A program made the translations under genes and the position numbers. The notes beneath the pieces were generated by a model. It saw nothing but the letters and a program-made list of their open reading frames with translations. It made no database searches and was not told the origin of the DNA. Shown here in pieces: positions 57,585 to 64,000 of a stretch of DNA of 64,000 nt; the first letter of the stretch is position 1; every line of letters starts with the position of its first letter. The stretch comes from Rhodanobacter sp. A1T4 (GTDB lineage Bacteria; Pseudomonadota; Gammaproteobacteria; Xanthomonadales; Rhodanobacteraceae): positions 186,001 through 250,000 of the forward strand of contig NZ_JACHCP010000002.1 of NCBI RefSeq assembly GCF_014207185.1, written 5' to 3'.

Positions 57585-57727
57585 GGGAATCTCTAAAAAC
57601 CGTAGCGAGCGAAGAGAATTTGTGCGTCGCCGGAGCGCAGGAACCGGAGCATACAGGGGAGTATGTGAGGATTCCGAGCACCGCCGGCGCGCAAATTATC
57701 GAGCGCAGTAGGTTTTTAGAGGTTCCC
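57585..57727. mobile_element. MITE-like element, 143 bases
   Basis: The ends GGGAATCTCTAAAAACC (57585) and GGTTTTTAGAGGTTCCC (57711) are inverted repeats with one mismatch in 17. The interior is also an imperfect palindrome (GAATTTGTGCG against CGCGCAAATTAT), so the whole element can form one long hairpin. CAAA flanks both sides (57580-57583 and 57728-57731), a possible 4-base target duplication. The core containing GGAGCATACAGGGG and GAGGATTCCGAGCACCG resembles a family common between genes of gammaproteobacteria. No coding capacity. Confidence 0.75.
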
Positions 57728-57764
57728 CAAAGCCTGCTGATAAAACGTCGGCCATCGCTTGCCG

Positions 57765-58619
57765 TCAATCCATCTGGCGACGCCAGGCACGCGCTGCATT
57801 CCAGGCTTGAATCGTGGTGCCGAGTCCAGTGCGCGGCTGACCCGACTGCAAGGCAACGAGCGAATCCGACGCGCCTGCGGCATTTTGCGCCAGCTGCTGG
57901 CCATGGCGCGACTCCAGCGCACGAAACACGCTGAGCGGCCCGGGCAATCGGGATGACTCGCGCCAACTCGCCAGCAAATCGTCCAGCTGTGCCTTGATCG
58001 CTGCCTGGCGCGCATCGCCGGGCACACGCAGCTGGGCTCGACTCAGGCCGTGGCGCGCCAGCCGTGCCATGGGCAGTGGCAGGCGATCGCGATCGGCGTC
58101 TTGCTCCAGGCGCAGCAGCGCATACAGAAGGTGATTGAGCGCGGCGACGCGTGCCGCGCGATCGGGCGACGCCTCGGCGCCATACCACCACGCCGTTTCC
58201 AGCGCCGCCAACGCACCGTGCAGCGGGGCCGCGGCGATTATCTGCGTGGCAAAGTCCGCCGCCGTGCCCTGCTCCAACTGTGCCATCGCAGCAAGCACGG
58301 GTGCCAGCCAGCGTTCGCCAGCGATGTCATGGGCGCGCTCGTCGTCAAAGATCACCTGGGTCAGCGGATGGCGGCCGCCGCTAGTTACCGCTCCAGACAG
58401 TTCCTCCGCCCACCAGTTGAGCTTCGCCACGGCGACCTGCGGCTCGCGAATGCCGTAGGCCGCGGCAACCAGCTCTTGCTCCAACGCAGCCAGCGCGATA
58501 TGTCCGGGGTGGCGTTGCCCATCGACAAAGACCAGCGCGACGCGCTGCTGCGGCTGCACCGCCAACCACTTGTCGATGAAACTTTGCAGCTTGGCGCTTT
58601 GTTCGACCAGCTCGACCAT
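57765..58619 (-). CDS. Squalene/phytoene synthase family protein
   Basis: A 284-residue helical protein of the trans-isoprenyl synthase-like family. RHPGHIALAALEQELVAAAY, IREPQVAVAKLNWWAEELSG and ALNHLLYALLRLEQDADRDR resemble the first and second aspartate-rich regions, but the DxxxD motifs are incomplete (AKLNWWAEE, LEQDADRDR). It is therefore closer to the NDUFAF6-like non-catalytic branch than to true phytoene synthases. The ATG at 58619 lies one base after the upstream stop (TGAGATG), indicating tight coupling with mupP/gph. Confidence 0.75.
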   Translation of the reverse strand: MVELVEQSAKLQSFIDKWLAVQPQQRVALVFVDGQRHPGHIALAALEQELVAAAYGIREPQVAVAKLNWWAEELSGAVTSGGRHPLTQVIFDDERAHDIAGERWLAPVLAAMAQLEQGTAADFATQIIAAAPLHGALAALETAWWYGAEASPDRAARVAALNHLLYALLRLEQDADRDRLPLPMARLARHGLSRAQLRVPGDARQAAIKAQLDDLLASWRESSRLPGPLSVFRALESRHGQQLAQNAAGASDSLVALQSGQPRTGLGTTIQAWNAARAWRRQMD

Positions 58620-58620
58620 C

Positions 58621-59316
58621 TCAGGCAGTAACCGTTTGCAACCGCAGCAGCTCGGCGAGCTGAGCCGGATGATCCACCACGGCATCGGCACCCCATGTGT
58701 GCGGATCGCCACCGTCCAGATAGCCCCAGCTCACAGCAACGGTATAGAGCCCTGCCGCGGCGCCAGCCTGGATGTCGCGGCGGTCATCGCCGACGAAGAC
58801 AGCGTTTGCCGGTTTGATCCCCGCGTGCTCACAGGCCAGCAGTACCGGCGCAGGATCGGGTTTCTTCACTGGCAACGTATCACCGGAAACCACCGCATAC
58901 GCTCGACCACCCCAACCGATACGCACCAGTAAGTCGTCGGTAAGAAAACCGGCCTTGTTGGTCACGATGCCCCAGGGCATGCCCTGCGCTTCGATGCGTT
59001 CCAGCAGGTTGTCGATGCCGTCAAATGCGGTGGTCTGTTCGCCCATCAGACGCTGATAGATTTCCAGATAGCGCGGCATCAGCGCGTCGATCGCCGGCTC
59101 ATCGCGATCGACGAACGCACAGCGAAGCACGGCGCGCGCGCCATGCGAAACGACCTGGCGCACCGGCGCATACGGTGATGGTGGCACGCCCTCTTCAGCG
59201 CATTGCGCAACCAGCGCGGCATAAAGATCGGGCGCGGTATCGAGCAAGGTACCGTCCAGATCGAACAGTACGCCCTGGATGCTTTCAGGCAACGACTTCG
59301 ACACGTCTGATTTCAT
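58621..59316 (-). CDS. mupP: HAD phosphatase, MupP (MurNAc-6-phosphate phosphatase) or phosphoglycolate phosphatase
   Basis: A 231-residue HAD-IA hydrolase: motif I LFDLDGTLLDTAPDLYAAL (nucleophile Asp), motif II IVTNKAGF, motif III VKKPDPAPV (Lys), motif IV FVGDDRRDIQAGAAAG. By sequence it belongs to the Gph group. The order ubiG followed by this gene matches Pseudomonas, where the gene after ubiG is mupP of peptidoglycan recycling. I favour MupP on context; phosphoglycolate phosphatase remains possible. The start overlaps the ubiG stop by four bases. Confidence 0.8.
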   Translation of the reverse strand: MKSDVSKSLPESIQGVLFDLDGTLLDTAPDLYAALVAQCAEEGVPPSPYAPVRQVVSHGARAVLRCAFVDRDEPAIDALMPRYLEIYQRLMGEQTTAFDGIDNLLERIEAQGMPWGIVTNKAGFLTDDLLVRIGWGGRAYAVVSGDTLPVKKPDPAPVLLACEHAGIKPANAVFVGDDRRDIQAGAAAGLYTVAVSWGYLDGGDPHTWGADAVVDHPAQLAELLRLQTVTA

Positions 59317-60035
59317 AGGGGTTTGTGCGCGCAGAGTATGTAATTGACCGCCGTGAATCGGCTCAGCCATGCCTTGCGGGTCAGCGGGTTATAAGCGAGC
59401 CCGGATACTTCCTCCAGCTCCAGCCCGGTATGTCGCAACAGTCGGCCCAGCTCCGACGGCTTCAGGAATTGCGCATAGTGATGGGTACCTTTCGGCAGCA
59501 TGCGCATCACGTACTCGGCGCCCAGAATCGCCGCGCCAAAAGACGCCGGTGTGCGATTCAGAGTGGACATGAACAGCCAGCCGCCGGGCTTCAGCATCGT
59601 TGCCAGATCCTGCACCAGCGCGGCCGGATCGGGCACGTGTTCGATCAGCTCCATGCAGCACACCGCGTCGAAACCTTCCGGTTCCACGGCAACCAGATCC
59701 GACGAAGACTGCACGCGGTAATCGACGCTGAGATTCGACTCGTACAAATGCAGCTTGGCGATATCGATCACTTTGTGGCTCAGATCGATACCGGTGACTT
59801 TGGCCCCGGCGCGCGCCAGCGCTTCACTGAGCAGCCCACCGCCGCAGCCAACGTCGGCCACGTGCGCATCGCGCAGGTCGACGTGCTTGGCGACGTAAGC
59901 CGCACGCACCGGGTTGAGATCGTGCAGCGGACGCGATTCGCCATCCGGATCCCACCAGCGCGCAGCCAGTTTGTCGAAATGGGCGATTTCCTCGGCGCTT
60001 ACGTTGCCGCGGGTGTGCGATTCGGTCTGCATCAT
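59313..60035 (-). CDS. ubiG: Ubiquinone biosynthesis O-methyltransferase UbiG
   Basis: SAM-dependent enzyme of about 240 residues catalysing both O-methylations in ubiquinone synthesis. EIAHFDKLAARWWDPDGESR near the N-terminus and PLHDLNPVRAAYV are typical, the SAM motif is VADVGCGGGLLSEALARAGA, and CMELIEHVPDPAALVQDLAT follows; the membrane-binding insert ILGAEYVMRMLPKGTHHYAQ is also present. Two adjacent ATGs (60035, 60032) follow GGAGA; either could be used. Confidence 0.95.
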   Translation of the reverse strand: MMQTESHTRGNVSAEEIAHFDKLAARWWDPDGESRPLHDLNPVRAAYVAKHVDLRDAHVADVGCGGGLLSEALARAGAKVTGIDLSHKVIDIAKLHLYESNLSVDYRVQSSSDLVAVEPEGFDAVCCMELIEHVPDPAALVQDLATMLKPGGWLFMSTLNRTPASFGAAILGAEYVMRMLPKGTHHYAQFLKPSELGRLLRHTGLELEEVSGLAYNPLTRKAWLSRFTAVNYILCAHKPL

Positions 60036-60060
60036 CGATTCTCCGGAACAGCGTCCAAGT

Positions 60061-60315
60061 TTAGCGGGCGGCCCATTCGTACAGCGTGATATCCCAGCCG
60101 CCGCTGATATGCGCCGGATCGCGATAGGCAATGACCTTTGCTTCAGTCAGGTCATCGGCGCGCAACAAATAGGCACCGCCGGACTTGTCGCCGAACGGAC
60201 CAGACAACTCGATCCGACCCTCCGCACGCAGTTCCTCGAGAAACTGCTGGTGCAGCGGCACGACGGCGGCATCGAACTGGGCGCGACGCATGGCGAGGAC
60301 GAGATAGCGATTCAT
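60061..60315 (-). CDS. YciI family protein
   Basis: An 84-residue ferredoxin-like protein. It shows the central RAEGRIELSGPFGDKSGGAY strand-turn with conserved His replaced by Gln in PLHQQFLEEL, and the end HISGGWDITLYEW. YciI proteins are small dimeric enzymes or dehalogenase-like proteins of unclear role. It lies in the minus-strand run between the deaminase and ubiG, about 40 and 25 bases from each, and is probably co-transcribed. Confidence 0.8.
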   Translation of the reverse strand: MNRYLVLAMRRAQFDAAVVPLHQQFLEELRAEGRIELSGPFGDKSGGAYLLRADDLTEAKVIAYRDPAHISGGWDITLYEWAAR

Positions 60316-60354
60316 GGCGATTCCCAGTGATCAATGATGACCAAGTTGTTGCAC

Positions 60355-61686
60355 TCAGTGCGCCGCAATGCGCTCACGCCAGGCGCGCGTTCTGGTGAGC
60401 ACGGCGGCGGTGTCGATATCGGGCAGCACGCGATTGGCCAGCTTGCGCCGGCCGGCGATCCAGACGTCGGTGACCTGATGACGGCCAGCTGCGTAGACCA
60501 GCTGTGACACCACATGAAACATCGGCTGAGTTTCCAGATCGCTCATGCGCACCGCAGCAAGGTCGGCCTGCTTGCCGACTTCGATGGAACCGATCTTCGC
60601 TTCCAGCCCGATCGCCTTCGCGCCGTTGAGCGTGGCAGCGCGCAAGGTGTAACTCGCATCGAAGGCGGCGGCGTCCTCGGCGACGACTTTGGCCATGAGT
60701 GCCGCGCTACGCATCTCGCCAAACATGTCCAGATCGTTGTTGGAGGCGCAGCCATCGGTACCGAGCGCAACGTTGACGCCGGCCCGGCGCAGTTTTTCGG
60801 CAGGGCAGAAACCCGAGGCCAGCTTCATGTTCGACTCGGCGCAATGCACCACCGATACGCCCGATTCAGCACAGACGGCTATCTCGCCATCAGTGAGCTG
60901 GGTCATGTGCACGGCGATCAGCCGGTCATTGATCAGGCCCAGTTTCTGCAGGCGCTGGAACGGGCGCAGACCGCTCTTCTTTTTCTCTTCCTCGACCTCG
61001 TGCGCGGTTTCGTGCGTATGCAGATGCACCGGAATATCCAGCTGGTCGGACAACACGCGGATACGCTCGAAGCTTTCGTCAGACACCGTGTACGGCGCGT
61101 GCGGCGCGAACGCCGTGCTGATCAGCGCATCGCCGCGAAAACTGTCGTGCACCTCGCAGGCGCGCTCGAAATATTCGTCCTGCGTCTTGGCCCAGGCGGT
61201 TGGGAAATCGATCACCGGCAGGCCGACCACCGCGCGAAAACCTAGCTGACGATACGTCGCGCCAATCACGTCCGGGAAAAAATAGTTCTCGTTGACGCAG
61301 GTTGTACCGCCACGCAGCATCTCGGCCACGGCCAGCTCCACGCCGTCACGGACGAACTCCGGCCCGATCACCTTGGCCTCGGCTGGCCAGATGTGTTGCT
61401 GTAGCCACACCATCAGTGGCAGATCGTCGGCTAGGCCGCGCAGCAAGGTCATCGGGTTATGCGTGTGGCTGTTGATCAGACCGGGAATCAGCGCGTGCTC
61501 GGTCAGTTCGACGCGTTCGCGTGGCGCGTAGCGCGCGCGGGCCTGCTCGATTGGCAGCAGCGCGATGATCTGATCGCCCTGCACCGCTACCGCGTGATCC
61601 TCGAGCACCACGGCATGGGGTTCGACCGGCACGACCCAGCGTGCTTCGATCAAAAGGTCGATCGGCTGCAGTGAGGTTTCGCTCAT
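60355..61686 (-). CDS. mtaD: 5'-methylthioadenosine/S-adenosylhomocysteine deaminase-type amidohydrolase (TRZ/ATZ family)
   Basis: A 443-residue metal-dependent deaminase. Zinc ligands are in LIPGLINSHTHNPMTLLRGL (HxH), PVHLHTHETAHEVEEE (His), and LGTDGCASNNDLDMFGEM (Asp). HMTQLTDGEIAVCAESG and VVHCAESNMKLASGFCP are characteristic of the MtaD group. In Pseudomonas the gene at this place before ubiG deaminates 5'-methylthioadenosine, so the same role is likely. The ATG at 61686 (MSETSLQP) is chosen; the longer frame upstream has random composition. Confidence 0.88.
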   Translation of the reverse strand: MSETSLQPIDLLIEARWVVPVEPHAVVLEDHAVAVQGDQIIALLPIEQARARYAPRERVELTEHALIPGLINSHTHNPMTLLRGLADDLPLMVWLQQHIWPAEAKVIGPEFVRDGVELAVAEMLRGGTTCVNENYFFPDVIGATYRQLGFRAVVGLPVIDFPTAWAKTQDEYFERACEVHDSFRGDALISTAFAPHAPYTVSDESFERIRVLSDQLDIPVHLHTHETAHEVEEEKKKSGLRPFQRLQKLGLINDRLIAVHMTQLTDGEIAVCAESGVSVVHCAESNMKLASGFCPAEKLRRAGVNVALGTDGCASNNDLDMFGEMRSAALMAKVVAEDAAAFDASYTLRAATLNGAKAIGLEAKIGSIEVGKQADLAAVRMSDLETQPMFHVVSQLVYAAGRHQVTDVWIAGRRKLANRVLPDIDTAAVLTRTRAWRERIAAH

Positions 61687-61777
61687 CGTGGGCTCGCTCC
61701 GGTTGGCCGCAGGTATAACGTGACTTGATAAAACAAGAGGCGGCACGCCTTGCGACGTCCGCCCCATCGATGCTGAC

Positions 61778-61796
61778 GCTCCGGCATGACCGGAGC
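61778..61796 (-). terminator. Hairpin after efp
   Basis: GCTCCGG and CCGGAGC flank a five-base loop just after the efp stop codon (minus strand). No T tract follows, so it may be a weak terminator or attenuate readthrough into mtaD. Confidence 0.4.
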
Positions 61797-61805
61797 TTGA
61801 CGCAC

Positions 61806-62384
61806 TTACTTGACGCGGCTGTCGTATTCGCCAGTGCGGGTGTCGACCTTGATGATTTCGTCCTGATTGACAAAAAGCGGCACGCGCACCACGGCCCCGG
61901 TCTCCAGCGTGGCCGGCTTGCCGCCACCACCCGAGGTATCGCCGCGAACGCCAGGATCGGTCTCGGTGATCTTCAGCTCGACGAACTTCGGCGCCTGCAC
62001 GGCGATGATCTGGCCGTTGAACAGGGTAACCACGCACTCTTCCTCACCCTTGAGCCACTTCCATGCGTCCCCCATGGCAGCCAGCGGAGCCTGTGCCATC
62101 TCGAAGGTCTCCATCTGCATGAAGTTCCACACCCGATCCTTGCCGATGCCGTCGATGAAGGACAGCTGCATGTCGGTATCGGTGGCATCCGCTTCCTCGA
62201 AGGAGTCGCTGGACTTCAGCGTCTGCTCGGTGGTGCGGCCATCCTTCAGGTTGCGGATGCGGATACGGGTGAATGCCTGGCCCTTGCCGGGCTTGACGAA
62301 GTCGGCTTCGGTGATGATCCAGGGATCACCGTTATGAAGGATCTTCTTGCCCGTTTTGACATCATTGAGGCCAAGGGTCGCCAT
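61806..62384 (-). CDS. efp: Translation elongation factor P
   Basis: A 192-residue ribosome factor that relieves stalling at polyproline. The loop [10 protein letters not shown] carries K34, the lysine that is beta-lysylated in gammaproteobacteria. [20 protein letters not shown] and [20 protein letters not shown] are the C-terminal domain III signatures. The ATG at 62384 ([12 protein letters not shown]) is preferred to a longer start. Divergent from epmB, with 97 bases between. Its paralogue EfpL is at 13725. Confidence 0.97.
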   Translation of the reverse strand: MATLGLNDVKTGKKILHNGDPWIITEADFVKPGKGQAFTRIRIRNLKDGRTTEQTLKSSDSFEEADATDTDMQLSFIDGIGKDRVWNFMQMETFEMAQAPLAAMGDAWKWLKGEEECVVTLFNGQIIAVQAPKFVELKITETDPGVRGDTSGGGGKPATLETGAVVRVPLFVNQDEIIKVDTRTGEYDSRVK

Positions 62385-62481
62385 GCATTTCACTCCGTTG
62401 TAGGTTGTAACGTAAAAACCGCCACTGTCAGCGGTTAAAATCACGGGTCAGTCGGGCTCAACGCCCGCCCCAAGGCCGCAC

Positions 62482-63504
62482 ATGATAACCGCAAGCACCT
62501 CCGCCCGCCTAACCTCAGCAACCGACTCCGACGGTCGCGACTGGCGTCATCTGTGGCGCCATGCGGTGACTGACCCGCTTGAGCTGCTTGCGCTGCTGGG
62601 CCTTGATGAACTCGCCACGCAGCTTCCTTCCAACGATGCCGGCTTCGCCTTGCGCGTGCCGCGCGGTTTCGTGGCACGCATGCGCCATGGTGACGCCCGC
62701 GATCCGCTGTTGCTGCAGGTTTTGCCGCAGCTGGCCGAGTGTGAAGAGGTGTCCGGCTTCGTGACCGATGCGGTTGGCGACATGGACGCCCGGGCGGCAC
62801 ACGGCGTGCTGCACAAATATCACGGTCGCGTCCTGCTGATCGCCAGCGGCAGCTGTGCAATCAACTGCCGCTACTGTTTTCGGCGACACTTCCCCTATAG
62901 CGAGGAAATGGCAGCAGCAGGCGAGTGGCGGCAAGCATTGGAGCATCTGCGCAGCGACAGCTCCATCACGGAGTTGATCCTTTCCGGCGGCGACCCGCTG
63001 GCGCTGGCCACATCCAAATTGAAAGAGCTAAGCCGCGGCCTGGCCGATATTCCACACGTCACGCGACTGCGCATCCACACGCGTCTCCCCGTGGTCCTGC
63101 CCGAGCGGGTCGATTCACCTTTCATCGCCTGGCTGGAATCGCTGCCGCTGCAAAAAGTTCTGGTCTTGCACGCGAACCACGCCAACGAGATCGATGCCAG
63201 CGTCGCAGCCGCCTGCACAAGACTGCGCGATGCAGGCGTTACGCTGCTTAATCAGTCAGTGCTGCTGCGAGACGTGAACGATAACGTCGCTGCGCTGACT
63301 GCGCTTTCGGAGCAGCTGTTCGCTGCCGGTGTGCTGCCGTATTACCTGCATCAACTGGATCGCGTCCAGGGAGCGGCGCATTTCGAAGTGGATGACGCCC
63401 GCGCGTTGGAGCTGGTACATGGCCTGCGTGTGCAGCTGCCGGGCTATCTGGTTCCCAAGCTGGTTCGCGAAGTGGGTGGCGAGGTGTCCAAGCGACCTTT
63501 GTAA
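62482..63504 (+). CDS. epmB: EF-P beta-lysylation enzyme EpmB (lysine 2,3-aminomutase family)
   Basis: Radical SAM enzyme of 340 residues that makes (R)-beta-lysine for EF-P modification. The cluster motif CxxxxCxxC appears as GSCAINCRYCFRRHFPY, and the PLP/SAM region includes LILSGGDPLALATSKLKELS and RLRIHTRLPVVLPERV. Shorter than true lysine 2,3-aminomutases, as expected for EpmB. Its divergence from efp supports the role. The partner EpmA is not in the window. Confidence 0.94.
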   Translation: MITASTSARLTSATDSDGRDWRHLWRHAVTDPLELLALLGLDELATQLPSNDAGFALRVPRGFVARMRHGDARDPLLLQVLPQLAECEEVSGFVTDAVGDMDARAAHGVLHKYHGRVLLIASGSCAINCRYCFRRHFPYSEEMAAAGEWRQALEHLRSDSSITELILSGGDPLALATSKLKELSRGLADIPHVTRLRIHTRLPVVLPERVDSPFIAWLESLPLQKVLVLHANHANEIDASVAAACTRLRDAGVTLLNQSVLLRDVNDNVAALTALSEQLFAAGVLPYYLHQLDRVQGAAHFEVDDARALELVHGLRVQLPGYLVPKLVREVGGEVSKRPL

Positions 63505-63640
63505 TCGGCTTTGGCGACGCATTTCGCTAGCGGCACGTAGCAGAATCCGCTACAAACGTAAGTATGAATGTCGTCAACCGGGAGTTCCGGAAGATCGATA
63601 AAGTACAGTCAGCGGTGCTCAACGGACAGTTCGACGCCTC

Positions 63641-64000
63641 ATGAAAAAAGATTACGTCATCAAGATCCTCTTCATCGAGAACTCGCTCGAAGAAGCCGAA
63701 CAGATCATCAGCCTCATGCGCAACAGCGGCATCGCCGTGCGTCCGGCCCGCGCTACCAACGCCGAACAGTTGCAGAAAGCGATCGACGAGCTGGAGCCGG
63801 ACATCGTGATGTTCGATCCGTCCGTCAAAGGCCTGGAGCTACGCGAAGTCGTCCAGGCGCTCGATGCCTACGGCCGCGACTATTCGCTGATTGGTCTACC
63901 GGACAAGCTCGAGGGCCAGCAGGTCGCCGACCTCTTTGTCGGCGGCGCCCGTGGCGTCGCTCCGCGCAATCAGCCGAAGCAGTTGATTATCATATTGCAG
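63641..64000 (+). CDS. Receiver-like domain protein, start only (possibly FimX-like)
   Basis: The first 120 codons run off the window end. The opening KKDYVIKILFIENSLEEAEQ followed by IISLMRNSGIAVRPARATNA and DIVMFDPSV is a receiver (REC) fold, but the usual acidic pair is changed (IEN) while the phospho-acceptor-like Asp is present (MFDP). The pattern resembles the N-terminal REC of FimX-like GGDEF/EAL proteins that control type IV pili, which in Xanthomonadales lie near epmB. The rest is needed to decide. Confidence 0.6.
   Translation, partial: MKKDYVIKILFIENSLEEAEQIISLMRNSGIAVRPARATNAEQLQKAIDELEPDIVMFDPSVKGLELREVVQALDAYGRDYSLIGLPDKLEGQQVADLFVGGARGVAPRNQPKQLIIILQ

Overview
This is a contiguous piece of a high-GC gammaproteobacterial chromosome, most likely Xanthomonadales and probably Rhodanobacteraceae (Dyella, Rhodanobacter or Luteibacter type). 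The best evidence is the arginine locus. It encodes N-acetylornithine carbamoyltransferase, a deacetylase in the matching position and a fused N-acetylglutamate kinase/synthase, the N-acetylcitrulline route known from Xanthomonas. The order ileS-ribF-murJ / rpsT, the long DksA and the yidD-(dihydroorotase)-M23 arrangement fit the same group. The genus assignment is an inference.

Layout. 1-3.4 kb: start of ileS, ribF and murJ on the minus strand, rpsT on the plus strand. 3.4-5.9 kb: ferrous iron uptake (feoA-feoB-small Cys-rich protein) behind a Fur-like box. 5.9-10.1 kb: leucine/isovalerate catabolism genes liuC, liuD and liuE, with liuA and liuB absent. 10.1-16.6 kb: two GNAT enzymes, a YdeI-like protein, tandem RcnB-like periplasmic proteins, an SDR dehydrogenase, the EF-P paralogue EfpL and an FUSC membrane protein. 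16.6-17.5 kb: gene-poor, with a strong palindrome and a probable pseudogene remnant. 17.5-21.6 kb: a secreted protein, kynureninase, a membrane-anchored lytic transglycosylase and an unrecognised protein.

21.8-36.4 kb is the accessory part. It holds a 3406-residue autotransporter with an ESPR signal, glycine-rich blocks and recent internal tandem duplications, then a sulfotransferase, an AraC regulator, an MFS permease, and decayed fragments of a second sulfotransferase and of the proA 3' end. 36.5-50.6 kb is one minus-strand run: argF'-paiB-osmC-argG-argE'-argAB-argC-proS-argH-acyltransferase-GDSL hydrolase-proB-proA. Most junctions overlap or nearly touch. The proS in it is the short form without the INS editing domain.

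50.6-64 kb: a glycine-zipper protein, cysS, sufE, a DksA with a histone H1-like tail and a lost zinc site, yidD, a 42-codon remnant of dihydroorotase, an M23 peptidase, folE2, a MITE, then a minus-strand run mtaD-yciI-ubiG-mupP/gph-squalene/phytoene synthase-like. The window ends with canonical efp, its modification enzyme epmB, and the start of a receiver-like (possibly FimX-like) protein.

I saw no tRNA, rRNA, CRISPR array, intact insertion sequence or prophage. The most unusual features are the repeat-built autotransporter, the short ProRS inside the arginine operon, the DksA/H1-like fusion, the still-coupled dihydroorotase remnant, and the two sets of gene fragments downstream of proA.
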